Source: Bog-756 sp963734435
Lineage (GTDB): Bacteria > Actinomycetota > Acidimicrobiia > Acidimicrobiales > RAAP-2
Reading direction: 5' to 3'
Assembly (NCBI GenBank): GCA_963734435.1
Contig: CAVTHA010000009.1
Span: forward strand, 248,001 to 312,000
Length of the DNA stretch: 64,000 nt
In this document: piece after piece, positions 16,030-24,277 of the stretch
How the letters are laid out: every line of letters begins with the position of its first letter
Position numbering within the stretch: the first letter of the stretch is position 1
Notes under the pieces: model-generated
Told to the model about the DNA's origin: nothing
What the model saw: the letters and a program-made list of their open reading frames with translations, nothing else
The model's database searches: none
Translations under genes and position numbers: made by a program

Positions 16030-18193
16030 ACCCCAGCGGTCCCGGTCCGGCCAGGCGGGTCCAGGCGGCGTCGGGGCCGAGCGTCCATGAGTTGGCCTCG
16101 TCACGCAGGGCATCGTCCAGCATCCTGACCACTCGGTGCCGCAAGTCGGGGTCCTCGATGGGGACGATCACCTCCACCCGCCGATCGAGGTTGCGCTCCA
16201 TCAGGTCCGCCGACCCGATCCACACCCGGAGCGGCCGGCCCGCGACGCCCCCGAATCGGAACAGTCGGGAATGTTCCAGATAGCGCCCCACGATCGAGCG
16301 GACTCGGATCCGATCGGACAGCCCGGGCACCCCGGGCCGGAGGCAGCACCGTTCCCGCACGATGAGGTCCACGGAGGTGCCGGCCTGCGAAGCCCGGTAG
16401 AGGGCGTCGATCACGGCCGGGTCGGTGAGGGCGTTGGTCTTGAGGACGATACGTCCGGTTGAGCCGGCTCCGGCTTCCTCGTCGACGGCTTCGACCAGGC
16501 TGGAACGAGCCGACACCGGGGAGATCAACAGGCGGCGGAACCTGGGTAGGTCCCCTGATCCGGTGAGCAAATTGAACAATTCGCCCAGATCGGCGCCGAT
16601 ATCCGGCGAGGCGGTCAGCAACCCGACGTCCTCATAGGCCCGGGCGGTCCTCGAGTTGTAGTTGCCCGTCCCGATGTGGCTGTAACGGCGGAGCTCGTCA
16701 CCCTCGCGGCGCAGCACCAGTGAGATCTTGGCGTGGGTCTTGAGGCTGACCAGGCCGTAGATGACCTGTACGCCTGCCTCCTCCAGAGCTCGGGCCCACC
16801 CGATGTTGGCCTGCTCATCGAAGCGAGCCTGCAGCTCGACCACCGCGGTCACCTGCTTGCCGGCCTGCGAGGCGCTGATCAGCGAGGCCACCACCGGGCT
16901 TTCGTCCCCGGTGCGGTAGAGCGTCTGCTTGATGGCCACCACATCGGGGTCGTCGGCGGCCGCGGCCACGAACGCCTCGACCGAGGTGGCGAAGGATTCG
17001 TACGGGTGATGGACCAGGACGTCGTGCTCGGAGAGCACGGCGAAGAGGTCGCGCCCGGTCGCCAGCCGCGGCGCGGTCACCGGGGTGTTCGCCGGATGAG
17101 CTGGTTCGAGCCGGTCGAGCTCGACCAGGGAACGGAGACCCCCGAGATCGATGGGCACCTCGGTCACGAAGACATTGCCTTCGGGGACGTCGACCTCGGA
17201 GATGAGCATGGCCAGCAGGTCGGGCGGCAGACCGGCCTCGACTTCCAGGCGAACGGCCTGTCCGAACCGGCGGCGCCGGAGCTCGAGCTCTACGGCAGCC
17301 AGGAGATCGCCGGCCTCGTCCTCATCCACCGATACGTCGGCATTGCGGGTGACCCTGAACGTGTGGTGCTCGGCGATGGTCATGTCAGGGAAGATGGAAT
17401 CGAGGTGGGCGGCGATGAGCTGTTCGACCGGGACGAAGCGACCCCCGTCGGGCAGCACGACGAAGCGTGGCAGCAGCGGCGGCACCTTCACCCGGGCGAT
17501 GCGCTCCTCGCCGGTCGCCGGGTTGGCTACCCGCACCACCAGGTTGAGCGAGAGGTCGGAGATGTAGGGGAAAGGGTGGGCCTGGTCGACGGCCAGCGGC
17601 GTCAGGACGGGGAAGATGTGACGCTCGAAGACTTCGGCCAGCTGAGCGCGGTCCTCCGGGTCGAGCGAGGACCAGGCCACCAAACGGGGGCCGGCCGCCG
17701 CCAGGTCCGGAGCCAGCTGGTCACGGAAAATTCGACTCTGCCACTCGACGAGCGCGACGGCCCGGGCGCGTACGGCCACCAGCTGATCGCCCGGGCTCAT
17801 CCCATCGGGGGAGCGGGTACGCAGTCCAGCGGCCACCTGGTCCTCGAGGCTGGCCACCCGCACCTGGAAGAACTCGTCCAGACCCTCGGAGAAGAGACAG
17901 AGGAATTTGACCCGTTCGAACAGGGGGGTTCGCTCGTCAGCGGACAGCTGGAGCAGGCGTGCCCCGAACTCGAGCCATGACAGCTCACGGTTGATGAACC
18001 TGGTCTCGTCGGGCGTCTGTTCCGCGCCCCCCCGGAATCCGACCCGGATCCGGGCCCGGCCACGACGCCGACCGATTGGCGGCCGCCGATGGACGTCCGC
18101 CCAGGCGGACCGGTCCTCACTGCTGCAGGGTTGGTCATCACCGGGCGCGTCATCGGCGTGATCCCATGGCTGCGCATGGTATCCGCAGCTCAC
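15851..18193 (-). CDS. ppk1: Polyphosphate kinase 1
   Basis: Makes polyphosphate reversibly from ATP. The N-domain begins DETRFINRELSWLEFGARLL, and the head domain and two phospholipase-D-like catalytic domains follow. Visible catalytic features are AIKQTLYRTG, VVELQARFDEQANI, the autophosphorylated His in SLKTHAKISLVLRR, and YSHIGTGNYNSRTAR. The last conserved block is DEANSWTLGPDAAWTRL, after which about 55 Pro/Ala-rich residues overlap the convergent YbhN-like gene. The start is uncertain: GTG 18193 or GTG 18214 precede an Arg/Asp-rich leader. The frame stays open to 18382 but would then overlap the divergent SEDS gene. Confidence 0.93.
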   Translation of the reverse strand: MSCGYHAQPWDHADDAPGDDQPCSSEDRSAWADVHRRPPIGRRRGRARIRVGFRGGAEQTPDETRFINRELSWLEFGARLLQLSADERTPLFERVKFLCLFSEGLDEFFQVRVASLEDQVAAGLRTRSPDGMSPGDQLVAVRARAVALVEWQSRIFRDQLAPDLAAAGPRLVAWSSLDPEDRAQLAEVFERHIFPVLTPLAVDQAHPFPYISDLSLNLVVRVANPATGEERIARVKVPPLLPRFVVLPDGGRFVPVEQLIAAHLDSIFPDMTIAEHHTFRVTRNADVSVDEDEAGDLLAAVELELRRRRFGQAVRLEVEAGLPPDLLAMLISEVDVPEGNVFVTEVPIDLGGLRSLVELDRLEPAHPANTPVTAPRLATGRDLFAVLSEHDVLVHHPYESFATSVEAFVAAAADDPDVVAIKQTLYRTGDESPVVASLISASQAGKQVTAVVELQARFDEQANIGWARALEEAGVQVIYGLVSLKTHAKISLVLRREGDELRRYSHIGTGNYNSRTARAYEDVGLLTASPDIGADLGELFNLLTGSGDLPRFRRLLISPVSARSSLVEAVDEEAGAGSTGRIVLKTNALTDPAVIDALYRASQAGTSVDLIVRERCCLRPGVPGLSDRIRVRSIVGRYLEHSRLFRFGGVAGRPLRVWIGSADLMERNLDRRVEVIVPIEDPDLRHRVVRMLDDALRDEANSWTLGPDAAWTRLAGPGPLGFSLQDHLEAQALESLHHRHSGSLSAPAALRAAPGPVPPPEPSPPVASVPWWRRVRRRDI

Positions 18194-18235
18194 CTCGTCG
18201 CCACCCGGCTCCACCGCATCGGGACCACCCGCCGA

Positions 18236-18241
18236 TAGGCT
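18236..18241 (+). promoter_or_regulatory. Putative -10 box of a leaderless SEDS-gene transcript
   Basis: TAGGCT, 7 bases before GTG 18249. It favours that GTG over the one at 18258. Confidence 0.4.
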
Positions 18242-18248
18242 CGCCCGC

Positions 18249-19680
18249 GTGCCGGCCGTGACGACGCAGGGCCCGAGCAGGCAGGGCTCGGGCAGGCGGG
18301 GCTCGCGCAAGCGGGTCCATCCAGCCTTCAAGGCCCGGCGGCGCACCGAGCTGGGCCTGCTGGTGGCGGCCTCGGTCATCATCGTGGCCGCCTACACCCT
18401 GATGATCTACGGGAACACGGCCAAGAAGCCGGCCGATGTCGTGCCGCTGCTGCTGGTCATGCTGCTGCTCGGCGCGGTGGCCCACATCGCCAACCGGATC
18501 CTCGCCCCCAATGCCCATCCGGTCATCCTCCCCATCGCCTTCCTGCTCAACGGGATCGGCTACGTGATGATCCTGCGCATCGACCTGGGCAAGGGGCTCG
18601 AATTACGCCCCCCTGCAGGCGGCATGGACGGCGGGCGGGGTGATCGCCTACGTGATGACCCTGCTGATCATCCGTCGCTCGCGCGATCTCGACCGATACC
18701 GGTACCTGCTGCTCGCCGGCGGTGTGCTGCTGTTGCTGCTGCCCCTGGTTCCCCACGTGGGGGAGACCATCGGTGGGGCCCGCCTGTGGCTCAGGTTCGG
18801 TCGCTTCGAGTTCCAGCCGGTCGAGCTGGCCAAGATCATCCTCTGCGTCTTCTTCGCTTCCTATTTCGCCGAGAAACGAGAGCTGCTCACCATCCCGACG
18901 GCCCGGTTGGGGAACCGCCTGGTCATCGACCCGCGCCCTTTGGTGCCGATCCTGCTGGCCTGGGGGTTTGCTATCGGGGTCATGAGCCTCGAGCACGACA
19001 TCGGGTTCTCGGCCATGTTGTTCACCCTGTTCATCGGCATGCTGTGGGTGACCACCGGACGTACCGGCTACCTGGTGCTCGGGGTGGTGCTCTTCGCCGT
19101 CGGGGCCTACCTGGCCGGGCGCTACCTCGGTCAGACCCACATCCGGGTGGAGACCTGGCTCGACCCGGGCAAGTTCGCCAACACTTCGGGGCGTCAGCTG
19201 GTCCTGTCGTGGTACGCCCTCGGGAGCGGGGGCATCGGTGGATCAGGTCTCGGCCTTGGCTTCGGTGCCTATCTGATCCCCATCCCCCAGACCGACTTCA
19301 TCTTCGCCGTCATCGGCGAGGAGATGGGCCTGCTCGGTTCGAGCATGATCATCGTGGCCTTCCTGTTGCTGGTCGGAGCCGGGTTGCGCATCGCCCAAGC
19401 GGCTCGTTCCGAGTTCGCCAAGCTCGCGGCGGTCGGCCTCACCATGATCCTCGGGTTCCAGGCCTTCTTCATCATCGGCGGAGTCGTGCGAATCCTCCCG
19501 CTCACCGGGATCACCCTGCCCTTCGTCTCCTACGGTGGTTCGGCGCTGGTGGCCAACTACGTGCTCATCGCCTTGCTCATGCGCATCTCGGACGAGGGTG
19601 GGGCGGCGGTCGATGCCGCCGACCAAACCGAATACGAAGAGGCCGAGGAACGCCGCCAGCGCCTGCTCAGCGGCGCCTGA
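18249..19680 (+). CDS. SEDS peptidoglycan glycosyltransferase (RodA/FtsW type), one frame break
   Basis: Polytopic glycan polymerase of the FtsW/RodA/SpoVE family, about 476 residues once repaired. Conserved parts are GARLWLRFGRFEFQPVELAK, SLEHDIGFSAMLFTLF, GRQLVLSWYALGSGGIGGSG, IPQTDFIFAVIGEEMGLLG and the signature PLTGITLPFVSYGGSALVANY. The first 120 residues and the rest lie in different frames. One extra T at 18603-18604 restores GLEYAPLQAAW. The GARLW form resembles the long actinobacterial RodA (Rv0017c type). A second SEDS gene, rodA, lies at 20468 on the other strand. Confidence 0.88.
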
Positions 19681-19733
19681 TCCTCATCACCAGCCGGGTG
19701 CTCGGGCTCGAGCCGGGCTCGAACCGGGCCCGC

Positions 19734-20471
19734 TCAGGAAGCTGAAGGCGCCGGGCCGGGTGGGATCACGTCGCCGGGCTCCTCGAACAACCGGGCGTCG
19801 ATGAGGATGGGCACCGGCACCGGCCGGACCAGAGCGACGGCCAGGGCGTCCGACGGTCGGCACGAGTGCACCGACCGACCGGTGCGACCCATCAGATCGA
19901 GCTCGGCAAAATAGACCGCTCCCCGCCGGCCGACCAGTCGCACGGCGACGACGTCGATGTCGAATCCCGACAGGACCTCGCTCAACAGCTCATGGGTCAG
20001 GGGGCGTGGGGTCGGGATGCGTCGGATGGCGTGCGAGAGCACCACGCCGTCCTGCAGGCTGACCGAGAACGAGAGCTGGCGCCTCGGTGTCTCGGTCTCG
20101 CGGAGCACGATGGTCGGATGCTGATTTGGCAGGTCGACGGTGATGCCGCTCACCAGGGCGGTTCGGAAGTCCGCCCCCGGCGGCGCCTCTCCGGAGACAG
20201 CCTGGACGGCCGGCGGAACGGCCTCCGGCTCCCCCCCGGGGACCTGCGCCGACTCCGCCGGCGCTGGCTCATCGGCCGGCACTGCCTCATCGGCCGGCGC
20301 TGGCTCATCGACCGGCACTGCCTCATCGGCCGGCACTGCCTCATCGGCCGGCGCTGCCTCATCGGCCGGCGCTGGCTCATCGGCCGGCGCTGGCTGATCG
20401 GCCGGCTCCCCCGGATCGGCCGGCTCCGCCCCGTTGGCCGCCTCCACCTGATCGGCCGCCCCCCTGTTCAC
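19734..20471 (-). CDS. Bifunctional nuclease family (DUF151) protein with repeat leader
   Basis: The C-terminal part (about 110-240) is the DUF151/BFN domain: PTIVLRETETPRRQLSFSVS, ELLSEVLSGFDIDVVAVRLV, FAELDLMGRTG and CRPSDALAVALV. The family has reported DNase/RNase activity in some members; its role here is unknown. The first 75 residues are a Pro-Ala-Asp-Glu hexapeptide array encoded by 18-bp tandem repeats. The GTG start overlaps the rodA stop by four bases, so it is coupled to rodA. Confidence 0.82.
   Translation of the reverse strand: MNRGAADQVEAANGAEPADPGEPADQPAPADEPAPADEAAPADEAVPADEAVPVDEPAPADEAVPADEPAPAESAQVPGGEPEAVPPAVQAVSGEAPPGADFRTALVSGITVDLPNQHPTIVLRETETPRRQLSFSVSLQDGVVLSHAIRRIPTPRPLTHELLSEVLSGFDIDVVAVRLVGRRGAVYFAELDLMGRTGRSVHSCRPSDALAVALVRPVPVPILIDARLFEEPGDVIPPGPAPSAS
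20252..20430. repeat. 18-bp in-frame tandem repeat in the DUF151 gene
   Basis: About nine units of the TCATCGGCCGGCGCTGGC type, with third-position changes between units. They encode PADEPA/PADEAV hexapeptides on the minus strand. There are no spacers, so it is a coding minisatellite and not a CRISPR array. Confidence 0.85.
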
Positions 20472-21601
20472 CGCACGCTCCGCTGGTGGACGCTGATGAC
20501 GATGCCAATGGCGGCGAAGAACCCGATGATGGCCGAGCCCCCGTAGGACAGGAAGGGCAGCGGGATCCCGGTGACCGGCATGATCCCCATGTTCATCCCG
20601 ACGTTCTCGAACACGGAGAACACGAGCAGGGCGAAGATCCCCGAACAGAGCAGACGCCCGTAGCTGTCCCGGGCCAGCTGGGCTGTGCGGAGGACCCGCC
20701 AGGCCATCACCCCGTAGAGCAGGAGGAGGATGGCGGACCCCACGAATCCGACCTGCTCACCGACGGCGGAGAAGATGAAGTCCGTCTGCTGGGAGGGCAC
20801 ATAGGACAGGTTGGTCAGCGCCCCGTGGAACAGCCCCTGCCCGAAGATGCCGCCCACGGCGATGGCGTCCTTGGCCTGGGTGACGTTGTAGGTGGCCGAC
20901 TGGCTGGCGCCGTTGGGCGAGATGAAGCTGGTCAACCGCTCGATCTGGTAGTGCTGGAGAAGGCCCACGTTGAGGGCGATGAGCACCACGATGACGGCGC
21001 CGGCGAAGAGCAGCAGCAAGAACCGGGCCGGCATGCCGGCCACGGCCAGCATCACCATCAGGATGACGGTCATGACGATGGCCGTTCCCAGGTCGGGCTG
21101 TTTGATCACCAGGACGATGGGCAGGACCGACATCAGCACCATCCGGACCAGGTCCCGGAAATCGAGGCCCTCCGGCCGTCGCGAGCAATAAGTGGCAATG
21201 GCCACGATGAGGACGAGGGTGGCGAACTCCGACGGCTGCAACTGCAGCGGCCCGAGAGAGAACCAGCGCTGCGAGCCCTGGTGGGCGGGTGTAGCCAGCA
21301 CCGCCACCAGGGCCAGGACGATGCCCACGTAGAGGATGGTGCTGACCTGCTCGAGCCGCCGGTAGTCGATCAGCGCCAGCACGACCATGACCACCACTCC
21401 GATGACCATGAAGGCGGCCTGGCGTTTGAGGTAATAGTGCGGGTCGAGACCGTTGAGGACAAGCTTGCCCCGGGTGGCCGAGTAGATCATCACCAGCCCG
21501 ACCGCTCCGAGGATCAACGTCGTCACGGCCAGGACCAGGTCGAACCGGACCGAGAGGTGTCTTGGCCGGACAGCGATGTTCGCAGGGACAGTGTTCACCA
21601 C
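20468..21601 (-). CDS. rodA: Rod-shape SEDS protein RodA
   Basis: A 377-residue polytopic SEDS glycosyltransferase with ten predicted membrane segments. Landmarks are GLVMIYSATRG near the start, GSQRWFSLGPLQLQPSEFA, IKQPDLGTAIVM, GQGLFHGALTNLSYVPSQQT, DFIFSAVGEQVGFVG and PLPFLSYGGSAIIGF. It works with a class B PBP in elongation; none is visible nearby. The DUF151 gene is coupled downstream. The upstream neighbour on the same strand is aroE, 50 bases away. Confidence 0.92.
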   Translation of the reverse strand: MVNTVPANIAVRPRHLSVRFDLVLAVTTLILGAVGLVMIYSATRGKLVLNGLDPHYYLKRQAAFMVIGVVVMVVLALIDYRRLEQVSTILYVGIVLALVAVLATPAHQGSQRWFSLGPLQLQPSEFATLVLIVAIATYCSRRPEGLDFRDLVRMVLMSVLPIVLVIKQPDLGTAIVMTVILMVMLAVAGMPARFLLLLFAGAVIVVLIALNVGLLQHYQIERLTSFISPNGASQSATYNVTQAKDAIAVGGIFGQGLFHGALTNLSYVPSQQTDFIFSAVGEQVGFVGSAILLLLYGVMAWRVLRTAQLARDSYGRLLCSGIFALLVFSVFENVGMNMGIMPVTGIPLPFLSYGGSAIIGFFAAIGIVISVHQRSVR

Positions 21602-21651
21602 GGGCTCCGGCTGTCCAGGTTAGGCCCCGAAGGGAGGTCGTCCGGGAGCGC

Positions 21652-22557
21652 CTACCGGAACTGCCCCTCCGACACCTGGGGCGCGCTGATGGCCGCCCAC
21701 ATGGCCTCCACCGGCGGCTCGGACCCGGTCCAAGCGGCCAGTTGCAGAGCAGCCTGATGCACGAGCATGCCGCGCCCGTTGGCAACCGTGGCACCCCGGT
21801 CGCGGGCCGCCTGCAACCACGGTGTCGTGGCGGGCTCGTAGACGAGGTCTACGACCGTCTGCCCCGCTCGGAGCAGGCTCGGATCGACGGGCCACGTCCC
21901 GTCGTCACCGGCGCCGGTCCCGGTCATCCCGAGCGGGGTGGCATTGATCACCAAATCGCAACCGGTGGCGTCCTCGGGCGCGCCCGGACGCCCGATCGGT
22001 CCGGCCAGGGCGGCGGCCACCACGGCCCGCTCCGCCGTCCGGTTCACCACCACCACCTCCGCCGCCCCGGCCTCGGCCAGAGCCGCGACCACCGCCCGGG
22101 CCGCCCCGCCGGCCCCGACCACCAGGCAGCGGCGACCGCCCGGGTCGAACTGCGCGCCCCTTCGCAGCGCCGCCACCAGGCCCGCTCCGTCCGTGTTGTC
22201 TCCGAAGGTTCTGCCGGTCTCTCCATCACTTCCGAACACGACGCAATTGACGGCGCCGAGTCGTTGGGCGGCGGGAGACGCCCGGTCCACCAGGCCGGCC
22301 ATCGCCTCCTTGTGGGGCATGGTCACCGACAGGCCGCGGACGCCCATGGCATCGGCACCGGCCAGCGCCTCGGCGGCGCGCCCGGGCGGAACCCGGAACC
22401 CGACGGACACCCAGTCCAACCCGAGCTCGGCGAAGGCCGTGTTGTGGAGGAGAGGCGACAACGAATGGGCAACCGGGTCACCCATGACGCCCACCACCTG
22501 GGTAGCAGCAGACAGCCGGCGGAGGCCGGCGGGCATCCCGGTCGACGACTTCGGCAC
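21652..22557 (-). CDS. aroE: Shikimate dehydrogenase
   Basis: NADP-dependent reduction of 3-dehydroshikimate. About 301 residues. Substrate-binding HSLSPLLHN, the catalytic Lys in SVTMPHKEA, the NTDGAG Asp, the Rossmann loop VVGAGGAARAVV and NRT, and NATPLGM are all present. The GTG at 22557 is chosen because it lies 20 bases after the mltG stop; an ATG at 22536 is the alternative. The order alaS, ruvX, mltG, aroE on one strand matches the mycobacterial arrangement. Confidence 0.93.
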   Translation of the reverse strand: MPKSSTGMPAGLRRLSAATQVVGVMGDPVAHSLSPLLHNTAFAELGLDWVSVGFRVPPGRAAEALAGADAMGVRGLSVTMPHKEAMAGLVDRASPAAQRLGAVNCVVFGSDGETGRTFGDNTDGAGLVAALRRGAQFDPGGRRCLVVGAGGAARAVVAALAEAGAAEVVVVNRTAERAVVAAALAGPIGRPGAPEDATGCDLVINATPLGMTGTGAGDDGTWPVDPSLLRAGQTVVDLVYEPATTPWLQAARDRGATVANGRGMLVHQAALQLAAWTGSEPPVEAMWAAISAPQVSEGQFR

Positions 22558-22577
22558 CGGCCCAGTCTGGCCCGCGC

Positions 22578-23801
22578 TCAGGACAGGCCGCGCTGTTTGG
22601 CCAGGGCCTCGTTGGCCTGCTGCTCGGCGAAGGTGTCGGAAAAGGCCTCGGTGCCGTCGGGCTGCACGACCACGAAGTACAACCACGAGCCGGGCGGCGG
22701 ATTGAGGGCGGCCTGCAGCGCGGCTCGGGACGGGAAGCAGATCGGAGTCGGCGTCAGGCCCTTGCTCAGATAGGTGTTGTACGGCGTGACGGTCTGGAGG
22801 TCCTTGGCCGTCACCGGGCCGCCGTCCCGACCCTCGGCGTACAGCACCGTCGAATCCATCTGTAGTGGCAGGTTCTGCTGCAGCCGGTTGAGGATGACCC
22901 GGGCCACCGGTCCGAGGTTCTTCGAAATGACTCCCTCCTTCTCCACGATGGAGGCCATGATCACCGCCTGGTATGGGGTGAGCCCGAGCTGGGCGGATCC
23001 GTTGGCCAGTCCGAGAGAATCAGCCTCCTGGTCGAAGCGGTCGATCATGGCGCTGAGCAGCTGGGTGTCGGTCTCCCCGGGCACGATCACGTACCGACCG
23101 GTGGCGAGCAGTCCCTCCAGGCTGGTCACGCCGGCCGGCTGCCACGGTGAGTGCACCGTGCCCCCTTGGGCGAGCGCCAGGAACCCGCCACACGAATGCC
23201 CGGGGAGCTGGCCGACGCGGTCGGCCACCTCGGAGACGGTGAAACCGGGCGGGATGTCCAAGGGAAACACGTTGGGCCCGGCAGCGATGACCCCGTCGAC
23301 GGCGGAGAACGAGGAATTCTGGCGGAAGGCGTACGAACCCGACAGCACGGACGGCGGGTGGTGCAGCTGGCTCCAGATGCGGTACGCCAACGAGCTGCCG
23401 ATCACCTGCCTGCCGGCCAGGGTGGAGGCGAGCTGGTTCACACCGGTACCCTGTTTCACGGTCACGATCACCTGTGGACCCGGGGGCCCGGACGGGTTGG
23501 CCTCGCTATTGACCCACAGATAGCCGCCGACCAGCACGGCCACGCCGGCCACCACGAAGACCAGGGCGGCGATCCGCCAGAGGCGCCGGCGCGAGGTGCC
23601 CGGTTCCTCGTCGGGTTGCTCCGGCAGATGGCTGTCGTCATAGGGCAGCTCGGATGGGCTCACGGAGAACGGCGGCTCGCCGGGCGGGACGTCCGAGATG
23701 GGCGTGTCCACCGGCGGGCCGTCGATGGGCTGGGCCTCCCGGGCCGAGCCTCCCGCCCATTCGGGATCCTCCGGTGGTCCGCCGGGCCCACCGACGGTCA
23801 T
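22578..23801 (-). CDS. mltG: Endolytic transglycosylase MltG (YceG-like)
   Basis: Membrane-anchored lytic transglycosylase that cleaves nascent glycan strands. 407 residues. A Pro-rich cytosolic leader (about 1-72) is followed by one membrane helix (IAALVFVVAGVAVLVGGYLW), a LysM-like region (VTVKQGTGVNQLASTLA) and the catalytic domain with Glu in ASIVEKEGV, then the LQMDSTVLYAEG and TPYNTY motifs. The ATG at 23801 overlaps the ruvX stop (ATGA). Confidence 0.92.
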   Translation of the reverse strand: MTVGGPGGPPEDPEWAGGSAREAQPIDGPPVDTPISDVPPGEPPFSVSPSELPYDDSHLPEQPDEEPGTSRRRLWRIAALVFVVAGVAVLVGGYLWVNSEANPSGPPGPQVIVTVKQGTGVNQLASTLAGRQVIGSSLAYRIWSQLHHPPSVLSGSYAFRQNSSFSAVDGVIAAGPNVFPLDIPPGFTVSEVADRVGQLPGHSCGGFLALAQGGTVHSPWQPAGVTSLEGLLATGRYVIVPGETDTQLLSAMIDRFDQEADSLGLANGSAQLGLTPYQAVIMASIVEKEGVISKNLGPVARVILNRLQQNLPLQMDSTVLYAEGRDGGPVTAKDLQTVTPYNTYLSKGLTPTPICFPSRAALQAALNPPPGSWLYFVVVQPDGTEAFSDTFAEQQANEALAKQRGLS

Positions 23802-24271
23802 CGGCCGCCACCCGACTCGAGCCATGCCGACAGCATCACCGCCGCCGCCGTCCGGTCGACCACCTCTCGCCGGTCTCGCCCGCGCACCCCTCCGGCCGCC
23901 AGGACCTGGTGAGCCGAGACGGTGGTGAGGCGTTCGTCGAACAGCTGCACCTCGACCCGGCGGCCCTCGAGCAGGGTGCGCAACGCCTCCGCCTCGTCCC
24001 TCGCCGAAGACGCCGCCGGACCGCTCGTTCCGTCGAGCGACAGGGGCAGTCCGACCACCACGATCGCCACCTCCTCGTCCAGGATGATGTCGACGAGCTT
24101 GCTGCGGTCGAGGTCGGGGTCACCCGTCCGTTCGAGTGTCGAGCGGGGCAGCGCCATGGTGCCGGCCCGATCGGTCACGGCGATCCCGATACGCCGCGAT
24201 CCGAGGTCCACCCCGAGCGCCCGGCCATGCCGTTCGCCGTTGGAGGGACCATCGGGATCGTCCTCCGTCAT
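23798..24271 (-). CDS. ruvX: Holliday junction resolvase-like RuvX (YqgF)
   Basis: RNase H-fold protein of 157 residues, involved in rRNA maturation and possibly junction processing. Conserved acidic motif I is LGVDLGSRRIG; VVGLPLSLDG and QLFDERLTT follow, and a final Asp lies in REVVDRTAAAVML. It sits 6 bases after alaS and is coupled to mltG. Confidence 0.93.
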   Translation of the reverse strand: MTEDDPDGPSNGERHGRALGVDLGSRRIGIAVTDRAGTMALPRSTLERTGDPDLDRSKLVDIILDEEVAIVVVGLPLSLDGTSGPAASSARDEAEALRTLLEGRRVEVQLFDERLTTVSAHQVLAAGGVRGRDRREVVDRTAAAVMLSAWLESGGGR

Positions 24272-24277
24272 GAACCG

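Noticed and set aside
20252..20430. Regular short repeats resembling a CRISPR array
   Set aside because: Units are contiguous, keep a coding frame and have no spacers; no cas genes are present.
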